Positions 1 to 6,722 of a stretch of DNA of 14,618 bases are shown here, in pieces; the stretch's first letter is position 1, and the number at the start of each line of letters is the position of its first letter. The notes below the pieces were generated by a model. That model was not told the DNA's origin. It was given only the letters and a program-made list of their open reading frames with translations, and did no database searches. The stretch is from Chloroflexota bacterium. GTDB lineage: Bacteria > Chloroflexota > Anaerolineae > UBA3071. A program made the position numbers and the translations under genes. The stretch lies in NCBI GenBank assembly GCA_014383605.1, contig JACNHM010000309.1, positions 1 through 14,618 on the forward strand, in the 5' to 3' direction.

Positions 1-972
1 TGTAGGCGCGGCCTCGGGCGCCCGCCGGCGGGCGGCGGCGGGGGGGGCGGGCCGGCTCCCGGCCCTCTTGCCCGGCCGCCCGATGGGGGGCGCCAGCCAG
101 CGCTGCAGCGGCCTGTAGACCTGGCCGGAGGGCCTATGGCGGCTGCGCCACAGTTTCAGCGTGGATGGCTGGCGGACCTGGCGGGTGCTGGCCCCGCCGT
201 GGTGCACCACCCGCGCCGCGGGCACGCAGAAAAGCGGCCAGCCAGCCCGCTGCATGCGCCAGCACCAGTCCACCTCCTCACCGTACATGAAGTACCCCTC
301 GTCCAGCAGCCCCACGGCCTCGATGGCCTCCCGCCGCACCATCAGCGCCGCGCCCAGAGCAAAGCCGATGGGGAAAGGCTCGCCCTGTTCGTAGCAGCGG
401 CGGGGGTAGCGGCCATTGAGTCGGGAATCGAGCAGCCGCCGCGGGCGGGGCGGGAAGAAGTCGAAGCAGAGCTGCAGTAATCCGGGGAAGCTGAAGGCGC
501 CGTGCTGGAAGCGGCCATGGGGATACTGAAGCTGGGCCCCCACACCGCCCACGCGGGGATGCTCGGCCAGAAAACGGGCCAGGCGGCCGATGGCGTCGTC
601 GAGGACTTCGGTGTCGGGGTTGAGGAGGAGGACGAGATCGGGTGGGGCGGGGGGCGTGAAACGTGAAACGTGAAACGTAAAACGTGTTGCGTGTGGCGTG
701 TTGCGTGTTACGTGTTGTGTGGTGAAGCCGCAGGCGCGCAGCGCGGCGTTGTTGCCGCCGGCGAAGCCCAGGTTTTCCGTGCTGGGGATGAGTTTCACCT
801 GGGGGAATTGCAGGCTCACCATCGTGGCGCTGCCGTCGCCGGAAGCGTTATCCACCACCCAGACCTCGGCGGCCAGCTCCGGCGAGCGGGCCAGGCTGGC
901 GTACACGGCGCGCAGGCAGGCAGCCAGCAGCTCCCGCACGTTGTAGCTGACGACGACGATGGCCAGGCGCAT
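1..972 (-). CDS. GT2 family glycosyltransferase (rhamnosyltransferase-like), 3' end outside the window
   Basis: The frame is open for 324 codons from an ATG at 972 to the window edge. It shows GT-A family 2 landmarks: VVVSYN at residues 6-11, VVDNASGDGS near 39-48, NLGFAGGNNAAL near 67-78, the metal-binding region LLLNPDTEV near 115-123, and a GEEVDW acid motif at 231-236. By family, such enzymes transfer a nucleotide-activated sugar to a lipid-linked or surface glycan at the cytoplasmic face; the sugar cannot be told. Residues about 82-108, between GGNNAALRAC and LLLNPD, are an in-frame heptanucleotide island absent from the usual family layout. The start is supported by AGGGG at 983-979, which overlaps the TAG stop of the upstream lipoprotein gene and suggests translational coupling. 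The last 40 codons are very Arg/Pro/Ala-rich and weakly conserved. Confidence 0.9.
   Translation of the reverse strand, partial: MRLAIVVVSYNVRELLAACLRAVYASLARSPELAAEVWVVDNASGDGSATMVSLQFPQVKLIPSTENLGFAGGNNAALRACGFTTQHVTRNTPHATRFTFHVSRFTPPAPPDLVLLLNPDTEVLDDAIGRLARFLAEHPRVGGVGAQLQYPHGRFQHGAFSFPGLLQLCFDFFPPRPRRLLDSRLNGRYPRRCYEQGEPFPIGFALGAALMVRREAIEAVGLLDEGYFMYGEEVDWCWRMQRAGWPLFCVPAARVVHHGGASTRQVRQPSTLKLWRSRHRPSGQVYRPLQRWLAPPIGRPGKRAGSRPAPPAAARRRAPEAAPT
655..717. repeat. CGT-anchored heptanucleotide island inside the GT2 gene
   Basis: Nine consecutive 7-bp units all begin with CGT on the plus strand: three CGTGAAA, one CGTAAAA, then CGTGTTG, CGTGTGG, CGTGTTG, CGTGTTA, CGTGTTG. A tenth, decayed unit (TGTGGTG) follows. 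On the coding strand they read as a degenerate FHVSRFT/HATRFTF heptapeptide repeat and keep the frame open. Confidence 0.93.
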
Positions 973-978
973 TGCTTT

Positions 979-983
979 CCCCT
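979..983 (-). promoter_or_regulatory. Ribosome binding site of the GT2 gene, overlapping the upstream stop codon
   Basis: On the minus strand the lipoprotein stop TAG (984-982) runs directly into GGGAAAGCA and then the ATG at 972. AGGGG lies six bases before the start. The overlap of stop and Shine-Dalgarno suggests coupled translation. Confidence 0.7.
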
Positions 984-2289
984 ACGGCACGCCGACGCGC
1001 ACGGTGATGCGGTCAATGTAGTTGTTGACCACGGCCACGTCCTGGTGGATCAGCGCGCCCCACCACAGGTCGGCCTCCAGCGGCGGCACGTCGTCGAATT
1101 CGACGCAGCCGTGCACCAGGCCACGCTCACCGGGCAGCAGATACCACTGCTCCTGGCCGTTAATCACCCGCCGCTCCAGGTCTTCCTGGCGGCCCACGGC
1201 CCAGCGGAAGGGGGCATCCAGCCCGGCGGACTGGTAGTTGACGCCGAAGCGCCACACGCCGGCCTGGTGGAACCAGGTCTCGTCGTAGGCCGCCGCCAGC
1301 GTGTTGTAGTTTTCGCTGAACTTGTAGGTCTGCCCCGGCCACGGCCCCGAGGTGCGGATGGGCACGGCTCCTTCGTTGACCACGGTGGCCGTGAAGCAGA
1401 GCGTTCTGCCCAGGGGCACGCTCACGGTGCGATTCATCTCGTTCAGCCAGTCAATCTCGCCCTCGGCCACGTCGGCCCGCGGCTTGCCGCCTTCGGCAAT
1501 GGTCAGCGTGGAGGAGACCACCACGCGGTTGCCCACCTTGTCGTCGGCCTCGCCGTAGATGACGTAAGCGCCATCGGGCGGCGGCTCGGCGCCCAGGTCC
1601 ACGCCGCCCTCGTAGCGGTACTCGTGGTAGCCCCGCTCGCCGGGCTCAATGGCCCGCTCCCGCTCTTCGATGGGGAACTTGACGTTGGGCTGGGCGGGAT
1701 CCACCAGGTAGACCTGGACGTGCTCGGCGTCCTTGGCCAGGTAGTAGGAGATGGAGACCCAGTCGTCGCGCAGGCCGTCCTGGTTGGGTTTGAACTCCTG
1801 GGGCATGACGGTGAAGTTGCGCATCTCCGGCAGCGCGGTGTCGGCGTCCTCGATGGTGATGGCGCCCTCGACTACGGCATTGTTCCGGCGGTCGTCCACG
1901 GCCTCGATGACCCAGGTATAGGTGCCGTCGGGCAGCACGCGGCTCACCACGAGCTGGCGGCCGTACTCGTTCTCCAGCAGCAGCGCTGCCTGGGCCGTGC
2001 CGCCCCAGTAGACCTGGTAGCCGCCGCGCTTGGGCGAGCGGCGGCGCTCCTGCCGGAAGTAGTAGCGCTCGCCGGCCTGGTCCACGAAGTAGATGGACAC
2101 GTCGGCGTTGCGGCCGATGCTGTAGGCGATGCGCGCCACATCGTCGTGGCCGTCAGCGTTGGGGGAGATGAGCGAGGGCCACACCTCCACGTCGGAAAGC
2201 AGCGGCCGTACCCAGGAAGCGCAGCCGGTCAGGAAAAACAGCCCGAGCAGAGTCAGGGCAGTCATTCTCAGAAGTGTTCTATGACGCAA
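982..2289 (-). CDS. Secreted lipoprotein with two FlgD-like Ig repeats
   Basis: This 435-aa protein begins with a lipoprotein signal (basic start, hydrophobic stretch, lipobox LTGC with Cys23), so it is probably lipid-anchored outside the membrane. Two homologous N-terminal units start with SPNADGHDD (near 43) and KPNQDGLRDD (near 168). Each is followed by a strand set ending in YFVD or YLVD and a DGTYTW/DGAYVIYGEA strand, resembling FlgD-like Ig domains with an Asp-rich calcium-type loop. The C-terminal third (TVVNEGAVPIRTSGPWPG, GVWRFGVNYQSAG, LPGERGLVHG) looks like another beta-sandwich. The start is TTG, chosen because GGAGG (2303-2299) precedes it at good spacing; the ATG at codon 9 has no comparable site. 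It lies between two glycosyltransferase genes and probably shares their transcript. No catalytic motif is seen; structural or glycan-binding roles are inference. Confidence 0.8.
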   Translation of the reverse strand: MRHRTLLRMTALTLLGLFFLTGCASWVRPLLSDVEVWPSLISPNADGHDDVARIAYSIGRNADVSIYFVDQAGERYYFRQERRRSPKRGGYQVYWGGTAQAALLLENEYGRQLVVSRVLPDGTYTWVIEAVDDRRNNAVVEGAITIEDADTALPEMRNFTVMPQEFKPNQDGLRDDWVSISYYLAKDAEHVQVYLVDPAQPNVKFPIEERERAIEPGERGYHEYRYEGGVDLGAEPPPDGAYVIYGEADDKVGNRVVVSSTLTIAEGGKPRADVAEGEIDWLNEMNRTVSVPLGRTLCFTATVVNEGAVPIRTSGPWPGQTYKFSENYNTLAAAYDETWFHQAGVWRFGVNYQSAGLDAPFRWAVGRQEDLERRVINGQEQWYLLPGERGLVHGCVEFDDVPPLEADLWWGALIHQDVAVVNNYIDRITVRVGVP

Positions 2290-2298
2290 GGGGATGAT

Positions 2299-2303
2299 CC
2301 TCC
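2299..2303 (-). promoter_or_regulatory. Shine-Dalgarno GGAGG that decides the TTG start of the lipoprotein gene
   Basis: GGAGG on the minus strand lies nine bases before TTG at 2289. Its first G is also the last base of the neighbouring heptanucleotide array, so the repeat abuts the ribosome binding site directly. Confidence 0.7.
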
Positions 2304-2351
2304 GTGATGGGTGATGCGTGATGCGTGATGCGTGATGCGTGAAACGTGATT
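2303..2351. repeat. CGT-anchored heptanucleotide island in the GT39-lipoprotein spacer
   Basis: Seven 7-bp units: CGTGATG, GGTGATG, three CGTGATG, CGTGAAA, CGTGATT. This is the only CGT-type island in the window that lies between genes. It fills half of the 98-bp gap after the GT39 stop and ends at the Shine-Dalgarno of the next gene. It has the same orientation as the islands inside genes. Confidence 0.93.
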
Positions 2352-2387
2352 AGCGGCAGTGTACCAGAAGCAGCCGGTTTCGTCAAT

Positions 2388-5300
2388 TTAGTCTACCCGC
2401 ACCTCGCTCGCCAGCACGCTGTCGCTCCCTTGCCACGCTTTCGGCTCGGTGACCACCAGCCGCGTGCCGTCGTCGAGGTATAGGCCGATTTCCAGCCTGT
2501 AGACGCCGGGCGGCAAGTCCGGCGGCAGCGATAGATCGTAGCGGTCGGCCACCACTTCGCCTTGCAGCCAGCCGCGGGTGGGCCGCTGGCCGCGCTGCGG
2601 CACGTGATCCTCCTGGGCGGCCACGCGGCCATCACTCCTCAGCAGATGCACGAACCCCGTCAAGTCCCAGGCGGCCAGATCGCCCAGCGCCTGCCAGGTC
2701 ACGGTGACCGGCAGCGTCGCTCCCGCGGCCGCGGCGTGCGCTCCCAGGTCTATGCCCACCAGCCGCACCAGGAAATCGAACTGGGCGGCCAGGGGGATCT
2801 GCACGGCGGGGACTTCCCATACCCGCTCCGGAACTTCTACCGGCACTTCCAGCAGCCGCAGCGGGTCGCCCACCTGCTGGCCCCCGACGAAGGCGGTCAA
2901 CTCCAGCATCACGCGGTTGCCGGTCACGTCCGGCGGCAGGAAGAGTGTGACCTGGGAGCGCACGACGTCGCCCGCTGACCAGCGGCTGGTGGGATAGCCC
3001 GGCTGTCCCTGCAGGCCGGGCAGGAAGCCATCCTCGTCCAGCACACGGCCCGTCCCGTCCAGCCAGCGGGTGCGCACGGTCACGTCGGGCAAGCTGGCCT
3101 CGGCCTGCCAGACGGTGGTCAGGGTCCGCTGGCCGCCGGGATGCATAGGAGTGGGGTCGAAAGCGTAGCCCAGCAACCGCAGGCCATCAGTGACTGTGAC
3201 ATCGGCCTGCTGCCCACCGGGCAGGGCCAGCACGGGCGTCCGCGCGTCGCCAGCGGTCAGGCGGGAGAGCTGTATCCCCTCCAGGACCACGCGCTTGCCT
3301 TGCGGGTTCCCCGCCGCGTCCAGCACGTCCAGCCCGGCCACGTCCGCCCCGTCGTACAGCCCCACGCGGAGGCGATAAGCGCTACCCGGCGGCGTGCCCG
3401 GCTCGGCCGGCAGGTCAACACGTCCAAATAGTACCTCGCCGGGCCGCCAGCGGAAGGTGGGGTAGGTGTAGGCTGCCGGCCGCCGGTCGGCGCGGCCCCA
3501 GGTGTGTCCGGCAGCATCTTCCAGCAGCAGCGCGACTTTGAGATCCCGCCCGGTCTGCGCCAGCGCCTGCCAGTAGAGCGTGACGGTATCAGGAGCATCC
3601 TGGCTCCAGCCCAGCAGCGCCACCTGACCGCCGAAGTTGGCGTGCAGCGGGTGCTCGATGGGCGGCTGGGAGCTGAAGCGCACGCCCTCCGGCAGCCGGT
3701 AGTACCGCAGCCCCACGTGCCAGAAGGTACGGGCCAGCGGCTGTTCCTCGCCGGCCCGCGCCAGAAGAGCGGTCAGGAAGCCGTTGGGGTCCACCACCTC
3801 GTCCTGCCAGAGCACCGTCCAGACGCCCCGCTGGCCCGCCAGCGCCCGGTTGAGCGCGTCGGCGCTGTGGTAGCCGAGCGTGGCGTTCACATCGAGGATG
3901 TTTATGTCCGGCAGGCGGTGGCGCTCGATGTCCGGCGCGTAATAGTCCCAGACGGGCGACAGGTGACCGGAGGTGAGGATGACCGTCTCGTCGGGAGCGA
4001 TGTGCTCCCGCACGTAGCGGGCCACGCCGCGGAAGTCGGCCTTGGTGAAGGCAGGGTCGGCGAAGCAGTTGTGGATGGCGTAGGCGTTTGTGGCCAAGAT
4101 GAAGAGTAAACTCGCAAGACACAGGAGGGAAGAGACAAGAGGCAAGAGGCAGGAGGCAAGATGCAAGAGGCGGGGGGCAGGCTTGCGCTCTGCGGCCTGA
4201 AGCCTTTCACGGCCATGCTGCCATAGCGTGCTCAGGCCGCCGGCGATGAGCAGCAGGAAGGCGGGTGAGGCCAGCATCAGGTAGCGGGGGTTGAATTTGG
4301 GGTTGCGGTAGGAGAGCAGCAGGATGAGGGCCAGGGGCACGAACAAATAAAGCAAGAGGAACGAGGGCGGGTGGTGCGTGATGCGTGATGCGTGATGCGT
4401 GATGCGTGATTGGCCATGCCAGATGAGGGTCAATACGCTCAACGCCAGAATGATCGCAAAGCCCCACATGAGCCTGATGGCCAGGGGTTCCAGCACTGTT
4501 TCCCCCAGGCTGAAGCTGATGAGCACGTGGCGCAGGGCCTCGTTCAGTTTCAGCGTGCCCTGCCAGTAGCTGGCGTCCACGCGGAAGCGGCTGAGCATGG
4601 CGGGGAGCCAGGGGGTGTAGGCTAAGACGATGGCGAGGAAGGTGATGGAGGCTTCGAGGAGTAAGACGTAAAACGTGAAACGTAAAACGTGAAACGTAAA
4701 ACGTAAAACGTGAGACGTGAGACGTGAAACGCGAAACGTGATGGGTGATGGGGCGCGCGGGGGGCGTGGTGCGTGGCGCAGGATGGTCAGCAGGAAGTAG
4801 AGGGCGAAGGCGGCCAGCAGGAAGGCGGCGAAGTAGTGGGTGTACAGGGCAGCGATGGCGGTGAGGGCAAAAGCGGCCCACAGTCCGCGGCGGCGGGCCG
4901 TCCCCCTCTCGCCGAGGAGACGCAGCAGCAGATATGCCGCCAGCGCGCCCAGGAAGGTCAGCAGCGTGTACATGCGCGCTTCCTGGCTGTAGTAGACGTA
5001 GAGGGGCGAGAGCGTTGCCAGCAGCGCCGCCAGCAGCGCTGCCCGCCGGTGGAACAACCGTCGTCCCAGGACGTACAGAAGTGGCACCGTCAGCGCGCCG
5101 AAAAGGGCGGAGGGGAAGCGCAGCGCCCATTCGCTGCGTCCGGCCAGCCGCATCCAGGCGGCCACCAGAACGTAGTACAGCGGCGGCTGGATGTCGTCCG
5201 CCGTCCAGCGGGTCAGCTCGGACAGTCCCTGCGCGGCCACCTGCGCCGTCACGCCCTCGTCGTACCAGAGGCTCTGTCCGTCCAGGCGGTAGATGCGCAG

Positions 5301-5414
5301 AGCAAAGGCCAGGAGTATCAGCGCCAGCAGCACAAGGCGGTACCCTGCGAGGCGCGGCTGCCTTCTCCGCAGATCTGCTTTCGATTGCCCCCGCATAGTG
5401 TCCACGCGTTTCAC
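2388..5414 (-). CDS. GT39 family (ArnT/PMT-like) membrane glycosyltransferase with three C-terminal sandwich modules
   Basis: This is a 1008-aa polytopic enzyme. Residues 1-450 carry the GT-C fold: first helix near 26-40, then SLWYDEG (48-54) with the usual acidic residue of the first outer loop, DIQPPLYY (74-81), SQEARMYTLL (143-152), and several further helices up to about 445. By family, it transfers a sugar from a polyprenyl-phosphate donor on the outer face. Residues 450-580 resemble the soluble domain common after these cores. Three tandem sandwich modules follow (about 598-715, 745-860, 883-1005), each with an LLGW/LLGY-type start, a YWQA/VWQA/TWQA strand and, in most, PPGxYRLxxGLY near the end. 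Three repeat islands interrupt the membrane part (residues about 223-250, 335-349, 413-435). The start is GTG with AGGAAAGG at 5428-5421; an ATG at codon 7 is possible. Confidence 0.9.
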   Translation of the reverse strand: MKRVDTMRGQSKADLRRRQPRLAGYRLVLLALILLAFALRIYRLDGQSLWYDEGVTAQVAAQGLSELTRWTADDIQPPLYYVLVAAWMRLAGRSEWALRFPSALFGALTVPLLYVLGRRLFHRRAALLAALLATLSPLYVYYSQEARMYTLLTFLGALAAYLLLRLLGERGTARRRGLWAAFALTAIAALYTHYFAAFLLAAFALYFLLTILRHAPRPPRAPSPITFRVSRLTSHVLRFTFHVLRFTFYVLLLEASITFLAIVLAYTPWLPAMLSRFRVDASYWQGTLKLNEALRHVLISFSLGETVLEPLAIRLMWGFAIILALSVLTLIWHGQSRITHHASRITHHPPSFLLLYLFVPLALILLLSYRNPKFNPRYLMLASPAFLLLIAGGLSTLWQHGRERLQAAERKPAPRLLHLASCLLPLVSSLLCLASLLFILATNAYAIHNCFADPAFTKADFRGVARYVREHIAPDETVILTSGHLSPVWDYYAPDIERHRLPDINILDVNATLGYHSADALNRALAGQRGVWTVLWQDEVVDPNGFLTALLARAGEEQPLARTFWHVGLRYYRLPEGVRFSSQPPIEHPLHANFGGQVALLGWSQDAPDTVTLYWQALAQTGRDLKVALLLEDAAGHTWGRADRRPAAYTYPTFRWRPGEVLFGRVDLPAEPGTPPGSAYRLRVGLYDGADVAGLDVLDAAGNPQGKRVVLEGIQLSRLTAGDARTPVLALPGGQQADVTVTDGLRLLGYAFDPTPMHPGGQRTLTTVWQAEASLPDVTVRTRWLDGTGRVLDEDGFLPGLQGQPGYPTSRWSAGDVVRSQVTLFLPPDVTGNRVMLELTAFVGGQQVGDPLRLLEVPVEVPERVWEVPAVQIPLAAQFDFLVRLVGIDLGAHAAAAGATLPVTVTWQALGDLAAWDLTGFVHLLRSDGRVAAQEDHVPQRGQRPTRGWLQGEVVADRYDLSLPPDLPPGVYRLEIGLYLDDGTRLVVTEPKAWQGSDSVLASEVRVD
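4114..4183. repeat. GCAAGAG-type heptanucleotide island inside the GT39 gene
   Basis: Ten 7-bp units in phase around GCAAGAG/GCAGGAG, with two outer degenerate units at each end. On the coding strand they give a LLPLASC-like hydrophobic heptapeptide repeat (residues about 413-435), just before the helix FILATNAYA. Unlike the polar islands, this one could itself lie in the membrane. Confidence 0.85.
4370..4411. repeat. CGT-anchored heptanucleotide island inside the GT39 gene (HHASRIT type)
   Basis: Six units: GGTGGTG, four perfect CGTGATG, CGTGATT. They encode SRITHHASRITHHP (residues about 336-349) between the helix ending LTLIWHG and the helix SFLLLYLF, that is, in an inter-helix loop. Confidence 0.94.
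4667..4750. repeat. CGT-anchored heptanucleotide island inside the GT39 gene (FHVLRFT type)
   Basis: Twelve units in perfect 7-bp phase: CGTAAAA and CGTGAAA alternating, then CGTGAGA twice, CGTGAAA, CGCGAAA, CGTGATG, GGTGATG. It is exactly 84 bp, or 28 codons. It encodes the FRVSRLTSHVLRFTFHVL stretch (residues about 227-244) and its continuation, between two membrane helices. Confidence 0.95.
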
Positions 5415-5420
5415 GGCAGC

Positions 5421-5428
5421 CCTTTCCT
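5421..5428 (-). promoter_or_regulatory. Ribosome binding site for the GTG start of the GT39 gene
   Basis: AGGAAAGG on the minus strand lies six bases before GTG at 5414. It favours this start over the in-frame ATG at codon 7. The aligned remnant at 6722 has ATG at the same position. Confidence 0.6.
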
Positions 5429-5454
5429 GTCGCTCCCTACCGCGGAACCGCTAA

Positions 5455-5493
5455 CGTAAAGGGGCTGGCCGGCATGCGGCCAACCCCTTTACG
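5455..5493. repeat. 17-bp inverted repeat between the PIN toxin and GT39 genes
   Basis: The arms 5455-5471 and 5477-5493 are complementary apart from one C/A mismatch (CGTAAAGGGGCTGGCCG and its partner), with a 5-base loop GCATG. It lies just after the toxin stop and about 40 bp before the GT39 start. No T-run follows on either strand, so it is not a canonical intrinsic terminator. It may still end the toxin-antitoxin transcript, protect RNA ends or bind a protein. Confidence 0.8.
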
Positions 5494-5509
5494 GACAGAT
5501 GATGGCATT

Positions 5510-5914
5510 TCAGGCCAGCCAGTTCTCGACTTCCAAATCGGAGATGCGCTGGAAGTGTTTCTCGTTGCCGGTCACCAGCACGCAATCGTTGGCCAGGGCG
5601 GTGGCAGCAATGAGGATGTCGGCGTCGGGAAGAAGCTCACCCTGGCGGCGCAGGTCGGCATAGATGTCAGCAGCCAGATCAATCACAGCCCAGTCCACAG
5701 GAAGGATCTCGTTTCCATGGACAAACTGTTCAAATTGTCGGAGGCGGCGATGCGCGTCGCGAAAGCGCAGGCCGCGCAGCAACTCAAAACAGTTGATCAG
5801 CCCGGTGGTGAAACACGGGAATCGGCGGAGATAGGTCTCAACAGGCTGACGCAATCGCTCATCACCGCGCAGGATAAGAGAGACGATGTCTGTGTCGAGT
5901 ATCCTTCGTCTCAT
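5510..5914 (-). CDS. VapC-like PIN-domain ribonuclease toxin
   Basis: This 134-aa protein has usual PIN toxin length and the family's acidic residues: Asp7 in LDTDIVS, Glu44 in NCFELLRG, Asp99 in DADILIAATA, then the end motif VLVTGNEKHFQRI (Asn117, His120). VapC enzymes are magnesium-dependent RNases that cut tRNA or other RNA when not held by their antitoxin; the target here cannot be read from sequence. Its ATG overlaps the TGA of the upstream antitoxin gene by one base (TGATG at 5916-5912), so translation is probably coupled and the two form one operon. All core residues are present, so it looks intact and active. Confidence 0.88.
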   Translation of the reverse strand: MRRRILDTDIVSLILRGDERLRQPVETYLRRFPCFTTGLINCFELLRGLRFRDAHRRLRQFEQFVHGNEILPVDWAVIDLAADIYADLRRQGELLPDADILIAATALANDCVLVTGNEKHFQRISDLEVENWLA

Positions 5915-6198
5915 CAGTCGCCATTCCAGTTGACTTCAGGTCGTCCAGCAAACCAATCGCCGCGCCTCATGCCTTCTTCTAAAGCCGCTTCCTCCTCAGG
6001 CGTCATATCCGCCCACAGGCCGAAGAAGCGCATGGCCGACGATTCTTGCGGTTCCTGTTCCTCGATCGCCTCCCGTCCATCTCCCTCGACAGGTTGAACG
6101 AAGGTAACGATCAGGTTGAATCGGCCTTTCACTTCTACCGGCGCCAGCAAGTGCACAATGCCGTCCTCGTAGACTCCTCTGACAGATAACATGCTCAT
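5914..6198 (-). CDS. AF2212-like (DUF104) antitoxin partner of the PIN toxin
   Basis: This 94-aa protein starts MSMLSVRGVYEDGIVHLL and continues PVEVKGRFNLIVTF, the short N-terminal beta segment of AF2212-like/DUF104 antitoxins, which pair with PIN toxins. The acidic C-terminal half (MTPEEEAALEEGM, DWFAGRPEVNW) probably wraps around and blocks the toxin. The frame is open 42 codons further upstream, but the start at 6198 is chosen because GGAGGTGG (6210-6203) sits seven bases from it and the promoter at 6263-6291 leaves only this part on the transcript. A second ATG two codons later is also possible. Autoregulation is common in such operons, but no operator was identified. Confidence 0.82.
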   Translation of the reverse strand: MSMLSVRGVYEDGIVHLLAPVEVKGRFNLIVTFVQPVEGDGREAIEEQEPQESSAMRFFGLWADMTPEEEAALEEGMRRGDWFAGRPEVNWNGD

Positions 6199-6202
6199 CG
6201 TT

Positions 6203-6210
6203 CCACCTCC
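6203..6210 (-). promoter_or_regulatory. Strong Shine-Dalgarno of the antitoxin gene
   Basis: GGAGGTGG on the minus strand precedes ATG 6198 with good spacing. It is the best ribosome binding site in the window and fits the need to make antitoxin in excess over toxin. Confidence 0.75.
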
Positions 6211-6262
6211 TGCTCCTGGCAGCCACCAGCGCTGCTCTCTGCGTACATCGTGATCCGCTGGA

Positions 6263-6291
6263 ATTATACCACGATTCGCGTCATCTGTCGA
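6263..6291 (-). promoter_or_regulatory. Sigma70-type promoter of the toxin-antitoxin operon
   Basis: On the minus strand the -35 box TCGACA (6291-6286, one mismatch to TTGACA) is followed after 17 bp by a perfect -10 box TATAAT (6268-6263), preceded by an extended -10 TGG. The expected start near 6255 leaves a leader of about 57 nt. The -35 box lies within the last codons of the aminotransferase remnant. Confidence 0.75.
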
Positions 6292-6430
6292 ATGCTCGCA
6301 CGGCGGCGGCGACCTGCTGCACATGCTCGTCCGGCATCTCCGGGTAGAGCGGCAGCGAGAGCACCTGGGCGGCGGCGCGCGCCGTTTCCGCCAGCCCGCC
6401 GGGGCCGATGGTCACGTTCGCATATGCCGA
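6281..6430 (-). pseudogene. 3' remnant of a DegT/DnrJ/EryC1-type sugar aminotransferase
   Basis: The frame from 6430 to the TGA at 6283-6281 encodes about 49 residues: YANVTIGPGGLAETARAAAQ, then VLSLPLYPEMPDEHVQQVAA and VRAFDR. The LSLPLYPEM stretch and the spacing to the end are typical of the C-terminus of PLP-dependent DegT/DnrJ/EryC1 aminotransferases, which make amino sugars for surface glycans. Nothing of the PLP-binding part remains. Just upstream, this tail is joined out of frame to a GT39 5' fragment. The nearby epimerase suggests that a sugar-nucleotide gene set once continued here. Confidence 0.75.
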
Positions 6431-6722
6431 GCGCCCACTCGCTCTGCCCGGCCGGCCGCAGCCAGCCGGCCAGCAGGTAGTAGTACAGCGGCGGCTGGAT
6501 GTCACCCGCCGTCCAGAGGGTGAGTTCCGCCAAGCCCTGCGAGGCCACCTGCGCCGTCACACCCTCATCGTACCAGAGGCTTTGTCCGTCCAAGCGGTAG
6601 ACGCGCAGGGCAAAGGAGAGGAAGATGATAGCCAGAAGGGCGACGCCGTAGGCCAAGGAATGCCTAAGCTGCTTTTCCAGCGCTTCTCTCGATTGCTCAC
6701 GCATCGTGTCCACGTGTTTCAT
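6430..6722 (-). pseudogene. 5' fragment of a second GT39 glycosyltransferase gene
   Basis: From ATG at 6722 the translation (MKHVDTMREQS, first helix, RVYRLDGQSLWYDEGVTAQV, DIQPPLYYYL, SEWAL) aligns without gaps to residues 1-98 of the intact GT39 enzyme at 5414. About four-fifths of residues match by eye over 37-98. Homology stops at SEWAL, position 6430, where sequence of an aminotransferase gene begins. The frame itself runs on, out of frame with that remnant, to a TAA at 6266-6264. It keeps the donor-site loop but only the first membrane helix or so, so it cannot be a working transferase. No clear Shine-Dalgarno precedes its ATG. Confidence 0.82.

Noticed and set aside
1..60. Frameshift in the C-terminal part of the GT2 gene at the GC-rich left edge
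   Set aside because: The end is odd (Arg/Pro/Ala-rich), but the LWRSR and VYRPLQRWL stretches fit GT2 tails in this frame, so no shift is needed; sequencing error in the G-run cannot be excluded.
670..2307. Long plus-strand reading frame of 545 codons opposite the lipoprotein and GT2 genes
   Set aside because: Shadow of minus-strand genes with strong GC bias at third positions; its composition (His/Gly/Val/Ala-rich) has no domain, and the minus strand has a lipobox, FlgD-like and GT2 motifs.
4377..4404. Tandem repeats as a CRISPR array
   Set aside because: Units of 7-8 bp are contiguous with no unique spacers, and no cas gene is present.
5455..5493. Classical intrinsic terminator
   Set aside because: The stem is strong, but there is no T-run after it on either strand.
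6199..6324. Longer antitoxin starting at 6324
   Set aside because: The extra 42 codons lie across the promoter and aminotransferase tail; the strong Shine-Dalgarno and family homology begin at 6198.
6281..6722. Insertion sequence as cause of the remnant
   Set aside because: No transposase fragment, terminal inverted repeats or target duplication could be seen around 6430.
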